DNA of 64,000 bases from NCBI GenBank assembly GCA_035582835.1, contig JAYKAV010002330.1, positions 350,263 through 414,262 on the forward strand, in the 5' to 3' direction. The notes under the pieces were generated by a model. It made no database searches. It worked only from the letters and a program-made list of their open reading frames with translations, and was not told the DNA's origin. How positions within the stretch are numbered: position 1 is the stretch's first letter; the number at the start of each line of letters is the position of its first letter. The position numbers were made by a program, and so were the translations under genes. Shown here one piece after another: positions 38,543 through 50,011 of this stretch. The DNA comes from Phoebastria nigripes (lineage: Eukaryota; Chordata; Aves; Procellariiformes; Diomedeidae).

Positions 38543-39486
38543 CTACAAAAACCCAAAAGGTTATATCAAAATGGTCATGAATGTATGCCCAAAACCATCT
38601 TTCAAATGATACCTTTGGTCTTTCTGAAATTGCTAAGGTTAGTCATAGAGCTCTGTGTACAGAAGATAAAACTGAGCAGACTTAACAGCTACAACAATCA
38701 ATGCTCAAATCCATAATAGCAAAAGCTACTTAAAGGTACATCTGCTTTAATCTTAACTACTACTTTAACCTCAACTACTTTGGCTTCCGAAAGTTGCACT
38801 TAATGTGCTCTCAGCTTCCACAGCTCCTCTCCATCCTCAGTTCAAAACCAGGGTACCTGCACGGATCGGGAGCCAAATGAGTGTCTGAATCCGAGATCNG
38901 ATCGTTCTGCCAACTAGTATTAATTCTGGGTACTTTGCAACTTGTTTTACTAAGTAACATCTTATATACATACCTGAAAGAGCAGGGAACGAACATTTAG
39001 CAATATTTGACAGAAGTAACTTAGAGCCTAGCTACAGCTGGGCTGCAGAGCCACCTGAACTGGCACTTCAGAATTCTATGACAAGAAGTGCTAGGCCTAT
39101 GATACAGAAGCACTCAGACACGCTCTGCACAAGCTCAGGTCTGAAGGTAGCATAAGAAAAAGAATAGTAAAGGTAGTATACAAATCTGCAGCCTTCATAC
39201 AAATTAGCATGTCACATTGTCCCATCAGGACTTACAAACTGAGTTACAATGCCATGAAAATGCAACTACAATGCTCTTAGACCTGAGGAAGATACACCTG
39301 CGAACAGCGTCTGCCCAGCTCAATGTTAGCTATGACATCTCTGTGCTGCTACCAGTTAAGCAATAATTATCTACAACCTTTAATGGCCTTTTTGGTGGAT
39401 CTAGGACTAAAGCCCCAATTGCCCTTCTCATGTGCTCAGCAATACTGCTTTTTAAACAAATACACTATGAGAGCTGGCTGATGGGA

Positions 39487-40326
39487 CAAAATGCATGCTC
39501 AGCAAGTTTGCAGATGATGCAAAATTAGGAGGAGTGGTTGATAAACCAGATGGTTGTGCTGCCATTCGGAGGTACCTCAATGGGCTGGAGAAGTGGGCAG
39601 AGAGGATCCTCATGAAGGTCAACAAAGGTAAATGCCAAGTCCTGCACCTGGGAAGGAGACAGGCTGGGGGCCCACTGCCTGGAAAGCAGGTTTGCAAAAA
39701 AGGACCTGGGGATGGGACAAGCTCACCATAAGCCAATACAGTTTTGGGACAAAAAAACATCCTGGGCTCCTGAAGAACATTGCCAGCAGGGTGAGGGAGG
39801 TTATCCTTCCGCTCTAGTCAATGCTCACGGGACCACATCTGCAGTGCTGTGTACAGCTCTGGGCTCTCCAGTACTAGAAAAGATGGACATACTGGAGTGA
39901 ATGTGGCGAAGGGCCACTAAAATGATTAATGGACTGGAGCATCTGTCATATGAGGCGAGGCTGAGACAGCTGGGACTGTTCATCCTCAAGAAGAGGAGGC
40001 TCAGGGGGATCTTATCAATGTACATAAATACCTGATGGGGGGGGCAGTAAGCAAGACAGAGCCAGGCTCTTCCAAGTGGTGTCCAGCAACATGCCAAGAG
40101 GCAGCAGACACAAAAAATAAAATACAGGAAATTCTACTTAAACATAAGAAAAAACCCTTTTTTGCTCTGTTGTCCAGAAAGGCTGTGGAGCCTCCATCCT
40201 TGAAGATGTTCAAAACCCAGATGGACATGGCCCTGAGCAAACTGCTCTAGGTCACCCTGCTTTGAGTCAAGGGGTTGGACGAGACAGTTGCCAGAGGTTC
40301 CTTCCAACCTCACCTACCCTGTGATC
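39487..40326 (+). mobile_element. CR1 LINE, 5'-truncated, with reverse transcriptase C-terminal remnant and 3'UTR
   Basis: The first 170 bases read in one frame as the CR1 ORF2 pattern LSKFADDAKLGG, then LEKWAER, then KGKCQVLHLGR, which is the end of the reverse-transcriptase region. The downstream sequence follows the CR1 3' region: accacatctgcagtgctgtgt, ggcgaggctgagacagctggg, ggctgtggagcctccatcc, and the ending ggggttggacgagacag...ccttccaacct. Frameshifts and stops break the frame after about 39731, and the 5' end of the element is missing, so the copy is dead. It lies antisense to ZCCHC7 inside intron 1. The usual short tandem tail is degraded here (ends in ccctgtgat). Confidence 0.92.
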
Positions 40327-41917
40327 CCAACCCAATGGCAAGTGTCCCTAGAGTTCACAACCTACTCCCTAGCGAGACAGGAAATCCAGCGACCTTCTGA
40401 AGTTGCTTTGCCTTAATTCATGGGATACATTATTTCATTTATGTGACCACATCGTGCATGGCGGAGAGGAAATAGAATACTTTCTCTGAAAAGTCTATCT
40501 CTATTTTTGTGTTACAGTCACTCCTAGGGAAGACAACAAGCTTCTTCAGACACGAAAACTGTCAGATGGAGTTCAGTTTTTCAGTTTTGGAAGGAAGTTG
40601 CATGGTATTGTTTAAATTCACATACTGATACACAAGTACAAAAATTTAGATTCGGGAGCTTTGTATATAAGTAATTTGTGCAATTATGGTATTTAAAGAA
40701 CCCAAAGTCTCTTATTATGACAGCTTTCTGTGCACACCCTGCAAGAGTCCTTCCCTGATCATGATAGATTTGACCTCATTTGTATTCCTATTATACCAGA
40801 AGTCAAACTAAAGAGGAAAACACTTTTCCCACAAAAACAAACAAAGCAAAATCACATAAAACATGAGCACACAAGCAGGAAAATACAATGCTTACTGACA
40901 ATCCATACACTGTACCCTTTTCTGTTTAGGCTTCCAGTAGTTCAACATACATCAAACTCACCTGCACAGCTAAAGAAGTCACTTCGGTCATTGCCAGCTG
41001 AGATCATATCCAAAGACCATCAGAACCCTACTCATCCATGCACATGCTCAGCTCCGCTATCTCCTAATACACTCAAGTTGGTTTCTAACCTACAAATACA
41101 GCCCTAAAACTTAACAAGTGGAGGTTATAGAATCTGTTTTAAAAGCTCTCCTATCCACATGATGACTATAACCTCCTGGAAACTTTTACACCTGCCAACG
41201 CAGAACTCTGCTTAGCAGCACAATGCATGCAGCAATAACCTGAGGATAACGTGGATGTATCTGTATGTGCTAGGCTGTGCCTCTCTCATCTGGGTTCTTA
41301 GGTAAATATAATATCTATTATGCCAAATAAAGTATGAAAGAATGCGGTCAGAACTTACAACAATAAACCTATTTTATACCAGCGTTTAGGTTTGTACGCC
41401 ACAGATAGGAGGAAAACGTAAAACACTGGTCACCTGAATGGTTGTAGGTAGTAAAAAAAAAAAAGACAGAAAAGCACCTGACAGACCAATTGAAGCACCC
41501 ATACTTAAACATTTCTCTCAACTTTACGTGGGGTCACCCTTTCCAACAGGTCTTAGCCATCCACGGGGTGAGAATAAAAGCAGAGCTAGCTCCAATCAAG
41601 CACGTTTACAGTATAATCTGTGGTTACAGGATGTGGGAAAAGAGACCTTCAGTAATGTAGGAAATAAAAGAATCCCCTTGAAGCATGCTGCAATTTTAAT
41701 GATACTTGAAATGCCAACTTAATTCAAGCACTCTTTCCTTCCCATTCTGTCACCTGCTGGAAAAAGTTACACAAAGTAAGTACATGACCATTGCTGAAAA
41801 CATGCAGCTAAACAAGACTGCTGGATCACAAGTCTCAAAGAGCACCCAAGGAGCTGACTCACGGACACTTAATAATGAAGACAAGAGTAAGAAGAGGCAG
41901 CACTGCACTACACTTAC

Positions 41918-42038
41918 TTTGTTCTGTCCTCCCCAGAAGCTCAGGTCAACAACAACTCCTCCTCCTCCTTCTCTCAGGTCCACGCACGACTGAAATGACA
42001 AAGGGCTCTTCCTCTTGCTCAGCATGTATGGCAGTCCA
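41918..42038 (-). other. Candidate 121-base internal or alternative 5' exon in ZCCHC7 intron 1
   Basis: Read on the minus strand, this has a complete set of splice signals. A branch-point-like gctgat (branch A at 42056) is followed by a tttctc-gtttctcag acceptor, and the exon ends AAA then GTAAGTGTAG, a full-consensus donor. It has the same orientation as ZCCHC7 and lies between the CpG island and exon 2, so it could be an alternative non-coding 5' exon. One frame stays open across the whole exon, with an ATG 13 bases in and a Gly-run followed by VVVDL. I do not recognise this as any protein family. If joined to exon 2, that frame would be out of register with the ZCCHC7 start and would act as an upstream ORF. 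It could also belong to an unrelated non-coding RNA, or be a decoy. Confidence 0.45.
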
Positions 42039-45000
42039 CTGAGAAACGAGAAACATCAGCATCACAATGCAGTCTGAAGATAGCTAGTTCCACTATTCAC
42101 CATCCTCAAACTCAGGCAATAGCTATGCTGCACCTCTTAATCACAGAGTGAGAAACACCTGTTTCAGGTGTTCGGCATCAAAGCAGACAAAAACACTGCC
42201 TCTAGGAAAGGGGAGCTCAACAGACAAAGTTGTGCTGTTTTTCAGATTGTCAAAGTGAAGCAGTCTCTTACTGTATTGATACTGATACTTAGACAGACAT
42301 ATCTGACTGCCAGTCTTCAGCAATTTACATTTCCTTTCACCAGTGAAAGGTTTAGACTATGGGCAATCGTCCTTTTTGCTACCAGCTAGACTATGACAAG
42401 GACATCCCTCATGTCTGAGTGTGAAAACAACATTAAAAATAATAGTCCTGCACAGACTAGCTGCTTTGATAGGTAATACAGGTTGCGGAGAGCATAACAC
42501 ACTGATGCATCATACTTTGGAACTGGCCTGCCTTACTTTTAAAAAAAAGCCAAACTTCAAACCCTAGGCCACGGGAGAACCCCGTCCCTTCAGCAACAGG
42601 AGTCCCATTCCTACCTGAACCCAGAGCACAACTTTCCTCAAAAGTACTTGACTGCCTCTCTGGTAGTCCCTAAGTAAGAACAGTGCAGGTAAAGGGCTAA
42701 TGATGTTATAAAAAAAATTTAAAAATCACAGCTATCTGAATTTCTTTCAACCATTTCTGAACAAAACTCCAGATGGCTATAGTTAGAAATGGCAGGAGAT
42801 AATTTTCCCAGATCATTTACAAAGACTGCTTGCCAGCACTTTTCATCTAGTCCATTAAAAAACCCAACATCCCCCACTTGATAAAGTAACAAAAGTTGGC
42901 AGCAGCACAGTGCAGCCAGAAGGGAGGTGCCAATGGCAACTTGCAGGCAGGGAGAAAGAACACAAACAAGTTAATCAGAACACCCACAGCAGTTTTCAAG
43001 TTGCAAGCAGGCAGCTACTTCCTCAATTTCAAAGCAGTTTGGGACACGCAGGTGTAACATACATGCAGAAGGGGCTTTGCATAAGGGCAAGTAAGATGCC
43101 CAGGGCAGGCCCTCCCATGCCATTCCTGCTTCACATACCTTGTTTCTCCCTGCCAAGTCCTCCTTTCCTCTGCTTAACTTCATTACTTCTGCTGCTCTTA
43201 CTTTTTCAACTCCTAAAATCTTTCAGAGCTCACACAGTAACCTTTTTCTCTCTTGCCATTCGAAATATGCATTCTGCATAACTTCAAATATTGAGATTTC
43301 TTAAAAGAACTCTCAAACAAACAAACAAAAAATGAATTGCAAAAAAGATTACTTTTTCATCCTTTGCAAATATGACTTTTCAGGCAAGTGTACTATTCCC
43401 ACCACAAATCATCAGTGAATTCCAAGTATTTCCTTATTTTTCTTGCTCTCTGCTTGATCTTTGCAGTAATGTCAAATCTAACACTTTATGACAAAGGCTG
43501 CATTGAAAATACAGCAACAAGCGTATTATTTGCTGTCTTGGAAGGTAAAGACAAAACATAACGCTATCATCAGACTCTCTGTTACAGATAGGAAAAACAA
43601 TAAAATGGAAAAGAAAGCTCTTTTGAGGAAATTACCAACAACTTCCTAAAACCACAAGTATCTATCAGAACAGAGGTTCAGACATCAGAATGGTAGGAGA
43701 CATCAACAGACTTTATAGTTGTGTGCAGACTAGACCTTTTCTCAGTCTTCTATTTACTCATATTTGTGATACATAAACTGCCTAGTACTTTAGACTGTAA
43801 GATACTGCATAGGTACAACCAACATGAAATTGATAAAGAACTTAAATGTTCAAATGCAGTTTAATGAAATCTTTCATTTCAGCTGCTGTAACTGCTTTTG
43901 TACCCTTCATCAGAAGTCATACAGCTCTTTTTCTGGAGAGATAAGCAATCAAAATTATTGTTATGAAGTGCAGCACCGAAATGAAAATCACATCTTTGTT
44001 CTTCTTGCTACCCTACAAAGGTATGCGAATGTCAAATCTGAACAGATTTTTTTAAAAAAACCCAACAATATATGGTTATTATCAGAGTTCAATGTCAGGA
44101 GACAGTTTTTTTCTTTATCTGTATTGTGTTTCTGCACCAAATGTAACACAGATCTTATTTTGGCTTACAGGGATAAACAAGCTGCACTCAAAGCAGGTGA
44201 GAAAGAAACAATTTTTGTTTGCCACCCGAGGTGAGATGTGCAGCCGTTAGACAATTAGAGCAGCTCCCCACACCGATGTGCTGAATCTAGAGTAGAAATG
44301 TCCTCACAGTGACACATGTAAAGATGTCATGAGGTAGATTCCAAGGCAGCCACCCCCTCGGTTTTCACCAAGCAAACCCTGACAAGCATGTACTGTACCT
44401 GTCGTCTCAGTTTCAAGTAGCCATGAAAAAGGTAGACAGCACCATAAAGCTGATCTAATGGTGACATTTGCTATTAGTTATTTTTGGCTAAACTTTGTCA
44501 CTCGTTTCTTCCAAGGATAACTTGTGTTGCTCAATGCTGAGAGGTAAAACTCNTTCTTATGTTGATTTGCTGTGTGTTTGAGAAAATGTTTCTTTTCTGT
44601 ACTTTCTTTAAATACAGTGCACATAAGTGTAAAGGAGAGAAGAAAAACTTTGGAGAAGAGGTAAATGTTTTTCTAATGACAAGCTATACCTTCAGGAGAT
44701 CACAGGAATATATCTTCCACACCCAAACCCTGGAAAATAACAAAACATTCGAAGTTTACTTCAAGCCTTTTGGAAGATTTTCCCTCTAGCAACTTTCAGA
44801 ACCATGTTTAACAGTAACTGTGCAAACATCCTCAAATTAATAGATTTGCTTTTCCTTAGATCAAGACTGAATTTGGTCTGGTAACCTGAACACAGCTGTG
44901 CCAGTGTGAAAGAAATACAAATCTTGAGTATCTGGAGTAGCAAACAGGGGAGAAAACAAGGAGTCAATCCAGATGCACACCGCTGATGGTCGTGCTATAC

Positions 45001-45039
45001 GGGGCACCACTCCACACCACATCTCAATGGGAGGGACCT

Positions 45040-46440
45040 TGTCGGCACTGAGCCCCCTCCTCTCCAGGCCAGCCCTCTCCCCGGAACCCTCGCAAGCACC
45101 GGATCGAGCCTGAGGCCACTCGTGGCCGGAGGCGTGCCCGCTTCTGGAGTTCGTTTAAGGGCTGGGACACGCTGCAGCCAGAGACAGACACGGACACTGA
45201 GGCAGTGGCTGGCACATCTGTTTAATGGCGAGGAGGTTTTGAATTCGAGGTGCTCGGCACCCTTAGAGCCCGCACTAGCACAGCAGGCAGAGCCCAGCCA
45301 CCCCTGCGGTAACGGCGGGGCAGGCGGACAGGCACGGACACGCCGTGCTCGGGGACCGCCGCCGGACGCCCTTACACCGGCCCGAGCGGGAGGGGCTGAA
45401 CCAGCGGNGGCAGGCCGGGCCGCCGGGGCAGGCCGCGCAGAGACTGCCGTGAGCACGCGGGGCTGAAGCCGAGCGGCCTTCACGGGGAGGCGGAGGGGGT
45501 CGCCGGGCGCCGGCCGGGGTGCAGGCGCTCGGGCAGCAGCGCGCCCGGCCGCCCTGGCGCGGAAGGGCCGGGGGACGAGCCAGGCCAGCAGGGAGCGGTG
45601 CCCGCCGGGGCGAGGAGCCGGCAGGCGNNNNNNNNNNNNNNNNNNNNNNNNNNNNNNNNNNNNNNNNNNNNNNNNNNNNNNNNNNNNNNNNNNNNNNNNN
45701 NNNNNNNNNNNNNNNNNNNNNNNNNNNNNNNNNNNNNNNNNNNNNNNNNNNNNNNNNNNNNNNNNNNNNNNNNNNNNNNNNNNNNNNNNNNNNNNNNNNN
45801 NNNNNNNNNNNNNNNNNNNNNNNNNNNNNNNNNNNNNNNNNNNNNNNNNNNNNNNNNNNNNNNNNNNNNNNNNNNNNNNNNNNNNNNNNNNNNNNNNNNN
45901 NNNNNNNNNNNNNNNNNNNNNNNNNNNNNNNNNNNNNNNNNNNNNNNNNNNNNNNNNNNNNNNNNNNNNNNNNNNNNNNNNNNNNNNNNNNNNNNNNNNN
46001 NNNNNNNNNNNNNNNNNNNNNNNNNNNNNNNNNNNNNNNNNNNNNNNNNNNNNNNNNNNNNNNNNNNNNNNNNNNNNNNNNNNNNNNNNNNNNNNNNNNN
46101 NNNNNNNNNNNNNNNNNNNNNNNNNNNNNNNNNNNNNNNNNNNNNNNCGGGAGCTGCCCGCCCGTCCCGGAGCGGCGGCCGGGGGGTTCCACGCCCCCCG
46201 CCGCCCCCCGCCTGGGGTGCGGGCTTGGGGTGAACTGACCCAGGTCTCGCCCTGCCGCGGCCGCCGGAGCAGCAAGCGGCAGACCCGGGCGCTGCCCGCT
46301 GCCTCGGTCGCGCTGCCCGAGGGGCCTGGCGGCCTGCCCGCAGTCAGCGCCCCGCGGGGGGACCGAACCCCTCCTGGGCTCCTCATGGAGACCAGGGTGG
46401 TGGCGCGACGGCCGGAGCAGCGCTGGCCTGGGCCTGCTGG
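45040..46440 (-). promoter_or_regulatory. ZCCHC7: CpG island, probable ZCCHC7 promoter and non-coding exon 1
   Basis: Sequence on both sides of the N gap is very GC-rich and dense in CpG, for example 45300-45627 and 46148-46440, in contrast with the AT-rich DNA to the left. It lies about 6.5-8 kb upstream of the ZCCHC7 start-codon exon on the same gene orientation. From memory, human ZCCHC7 also has a non-coding exon 1 a few kilobases upstream of exon 2. No convincing minus-strand donor was found in the visible flanks. The best is a weak GGT-GTAAGG near 45364-45372, so exon 1 may sit inside the gap. A bidirectional promoter is possible. Confidence 0.8.
45628..46147. other. Assembly gap (520 N) inside the promoter CpG island
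   Basis: A run of N fills this interval, flanked on both sides by extremely GC-rich sequence. Gaps of this kind are typical where short reads fail in high-GC DNA. The long frames that cross the interval are artefacts of translating N. Confidence 0.99.
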
Positions 46441-49400
46441 GCAATACCACCACAGACTGCAGCCTCGGGCCAGGCCCAGAGGAAGGGAGGGAAGGGGGCT
46501 CTGGCGCTTGGGTGTCTGTTGCTGGCTGGTGGCAGAACGACACTGAGGAGAAATCACCGTGAATTGGGTGCATTGCTCTACCCAAGGCATTCGGAGGGAT
46601 TTCCACTGCATCCCTTCTGTCTTCAGGTCTCTTCCAGGCCTGTAGGAAGCTGCAGCGATGGACAAAAAAGAGCAGGGGTAAGGAGGGAATATCACAGGTG
46701 AGAAAAGCAACGAGGGAGCATGCAGCATGCCTCACTTCTTGCCGCTTCCCACTAGGAAACAAACCCCCCTAGGTCAAACTGGCTTCCCCATGACCACACT
46801 GGTGCCAGGGTCTTCTGCCTTTGCCACTTTCATTTCTGCTCCCTGAATGGGACTTTGTGGACTACAGCTACATGGTGAGCGGGAGCTAAGCCCTTGCACA
46901 CCTTCATGTGCCTGTGCCTGTGGCAGATGCTCTAGGAAGAGTAGATGAAGAAGATGTGGTATGTTTGCAGACCGAGCAGGGAAAGGAACTGCGCTCAGGC
47001 AGGGCTACCTGCAGGAAAGCAGAGAGCTGGCTGAGGAAGAAGTGGTCATTTGGGTGCAAAGAGCCTGAGCAAGTTCAAGGCTGATTGCCCTCAGAGGGGT
47101 GGACTTGGACATAATGGTTACCTATCAAAAGAATCTGCTGAGGATTGCCAAGGACAGGACTGAGACTGGGAACAACCAAGTTGTGGGGTTTGATGGACAC
47201 CCTGGGAAATTTGAGCCTCTTGTCTGAACTACCTGCCAAATTTAAATGGTTTAACCAGATTTTTCAATCCCAAGCAGCGGCTGCTTTGGAGAAGGCAGAG
47301 GATTTGGCCTGTCGTGTTGCAGGGCAGTTCAGAGGAGGAGAAGGGGCTCTCTGGGTCAGTGATGACTTTGGCAGAGCTGCTGAATCCCCGTGGCAGTTAA
47401 CCTGAGCTGGCCTGTGCTGCCTGGCCCTCAGGCTGTGCGGTGCTGGGCATATCCCTTGGCAGTTGGGTGAGCTTCCCCAGCTGGTGATGGCAGCAGAGGA
47501 GCCTGCAGGCAGCGCCCACTTGGTCCTGGCAATTAAACCACCTGCCTGGCCTTGCTTTTATCCAAGAGTGTAGCAAGGAGTTCTCATGCAAAACTCCTTT
47601 CTGTCTGATAGTACAAATGATTAATAGGACCGTTTTCCTGTAAGAAAATCCTGTAACAGCTCAGATGACCAAAGTGGGGTACCCCTTCCACAGACAGGAC
47701 CTGCTGGGCGTGCTGTGTGCTGGTTGGAAGCCTGTTTGGTACTGCACAGCTTGTGGGTCCCAGCATCTAAAGCGACCCAAGTTTATCTATGCTATCTTCT
47801 CTTTATGGTGTTAGCTCTAATAAGTAGCATTTTTGGTGATACTTCATGGAGTCTTAGTGCCTCTTTTACTGGGATTGTAATGAACCAGCACCTCCCGGTG
47901 CAAAACAGCTGCCTCTTCCCTGACTTGCTAATACAGGAGTTTTTGTCATTACTGTGATCTGGCAAGGAGAGCAAGTGGTAATGTTTCTTTATTTTACTGC
48001 CTTTGTATTTTAGAATGAACTTCTTCCACCCTGGAAGGACACAATAAGCATTGCACATTTTCAAGAATATGCAATTGTATGAGGATTTGCCTGAAACTGG
48101 AATGTTCAGTTAAACCCCACTTCATATTTTTCATCTATAAATGGTTTGGGATATCATTGTTTCATAAAACTAAACATTCTGTAAGCTGAATTTCTGCATC
48201 AGACTTCTTTACCTGCTGCTGTGATGGCGGCAGTTCGAAGATTTTCCTATGCAGCTTACTAAAGATGAATAAAAATGAATGTAAATAAAAGCTTTTAAAG
48301 CAGCTAAAGTCAACATCTGAGGTAAAAGTTCTCTCTGTGTAAAAGCATGTTTCAGAAACAAAACCCAAACGATTGATAGAAATTCTCAGTGACACCCTGG
48401 TACCCACCTGGAGCATGCTGGAAAGTTTAACATGCTTTCTTTTTATTGTGTTTTGATTTCTAGTTCAAATGTTCACAACAGATAGGAGGAGCAAGCAGTT
48501 TTCACTTAAAACAACAGCTAATTCTTGAACACACTGTGGACTTTCAAGTAACTATCTTTTTCCTTTTTCTTTTGAAAGCAAACCTCTGTGCAAATTGAGT
48601 TTTCAAATATTCTGTCATGATGATGAGTAATTCTCATCTTACAGCTTTTGGTTGAATTACTTCCATGGAAATCTCAGTGGTTTTAGCAAGAACTGCTCTT
48701 CTTCACTTGATGCAGTGCTGGAGGGGATTGGTTTTTGCTCAGTGGCCCAGCAGCAGTAACATCGTCATTGCTAGCAGCGGGCCACTGGCCCTGGCCTGGC
48801 TCGTGCTGTCAGACCGTGCCGTGTGGAGCAGAGCTCGCTAGCAGGCGTCTCTTCTATGATTAGGAATGGGATGACAGCAAAGGCTTTGGAAGATACGGGC
48901 ACAGGTTGGAAGTGGAGACCCCAGAGACCAGCAGGGCCTCACCAACTCACCAGTGGTCAATTGCCAGTCGTTGGAAAAGCACAACCTCAAGAGCTGGGAA
49001 AAGCCTGCTCTGGCTTTAGGGAAGAGGCAAGGTTTAGGGGAAGAAACAGGTGAAGCAGCTGTGTGGCCTGTGGAAGCAGCCCCTCTGCCTGCCAGCACCC
49101 TGCAGCAGCCACCGCCCACAGCCTGTGCAACGGACACGGCCCTGCGCTGCTGGGAGGGAGAAGACACCTGGCTCAGCTCCAGGCTCACCTCCAGTAAGAG
49201 CCTGCTCACCTCTGCCTCTGCAACCAGGGCCAGCAAGCACCGTGGCTGGCAGTGCCAACCACCAGCACCAGCTCCGCTGCCTCCTGCGCTCACAGCAAAT
49301 GTGGGACGCGACTGTGGAGGACTGGCTGCCTTGGACACGTAATGGTTCAGCACCAGTGGCAGGCATGAAGGGTGGTGTTAATTAGTGTGTGATGCTAATG

Positions 49401-49950
49401 AATGTCAGTCTTGTTTTGAAGTTCAAACTGGCCTGATGTATCGTTCTTCTGAATGCCCCCATCACAGCAATCTCCAATTCCCTCGTACGCATACCCGTAC
49501 ATGCATTCAGTGGCAGCACTGCTCCTCTTGCTTGTGCGAAGGCCGACTGATTCTGCACAGCATCAGATGGCTGCTTCCCCGGGTGACTGCTCCTTCCTGA
49601 CCCTTGGCAGAGACCCCAGCGTAGTCCGACGGTGCAGCAGCACCCCTCCTCTGCTGGGTGTCAGGGATTCCCCCCTGTTGGGGGCTGCTGAATCCAGCAG
49701 CCCCCAGCAGAGGAGAGGCTGCCGCTGCGCTGTGGCCCCAAGACCAGCCGGGAGCGAGGCTGAGCACTTTTCCAATGGGCACANGGGGAGACACACACAC
49801 ACAGAGTACGTAGACATAGAGGTGTGCATGCAACTGGCCACACAGATCAACGGGGACAAGAACCACAGCACTCATGCAGACACAAGCAGCACCAATGGCG
49901 TCATCTGGTTCCTCTGGCTGCTCAAGATGCACGTCCCTTAGTGGAAAACA

Positions 49951-50011
49951 TGCACACATGCATGTGTGCATGCATATGTATGCAGGTACGTATATATGTA
50001 TACACACATAC
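49951..50011. repeat. Alternating purine-pyrimidine tract (possible Z-DNA)
   Basis: Strict alternation holds for 34 bases (49951-49984, tgcacacatgcatgtg...) and again for 26 bases (49986-50011, gtacgtatatatgtat...), broken only by a doubled G. A short (AC)n run lies about 150 bases upstream at 49790-49803. No coding content. Confidence 0.85.

Larger units (their letters stand above)
38543..45039 (-). other. ZCCHC7: ZCCHC7 intron 1 (contains the CR1 copy and the candidate exon)
   Basis: AT-rich DNA between the promoter CpG island and the exon 2 acceptor. Apart from the CR1 at 39487-40326 and the candidate exon at 41918-42038, no exon or RNA gene was supported. The true right end depends on where exon 1 lies. 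Confidence 0.6.

Noticed and set aside
39495..39731. Host gene encoding an FADD-like and LEKW-like protein
   Set aside because: The pattern is the CR1 reverse-transcriptase C-terminal region, followed directly by CR1 3'UTR sequence.
44995..46728. Very long minus-strand frames (about 500-580 codons) over the CpG island
   Set aside because: Most of their length is a run of N; the remaining parts are Pro/Arg/Ala-rich translations of CpG-island DNA on several frames at once.
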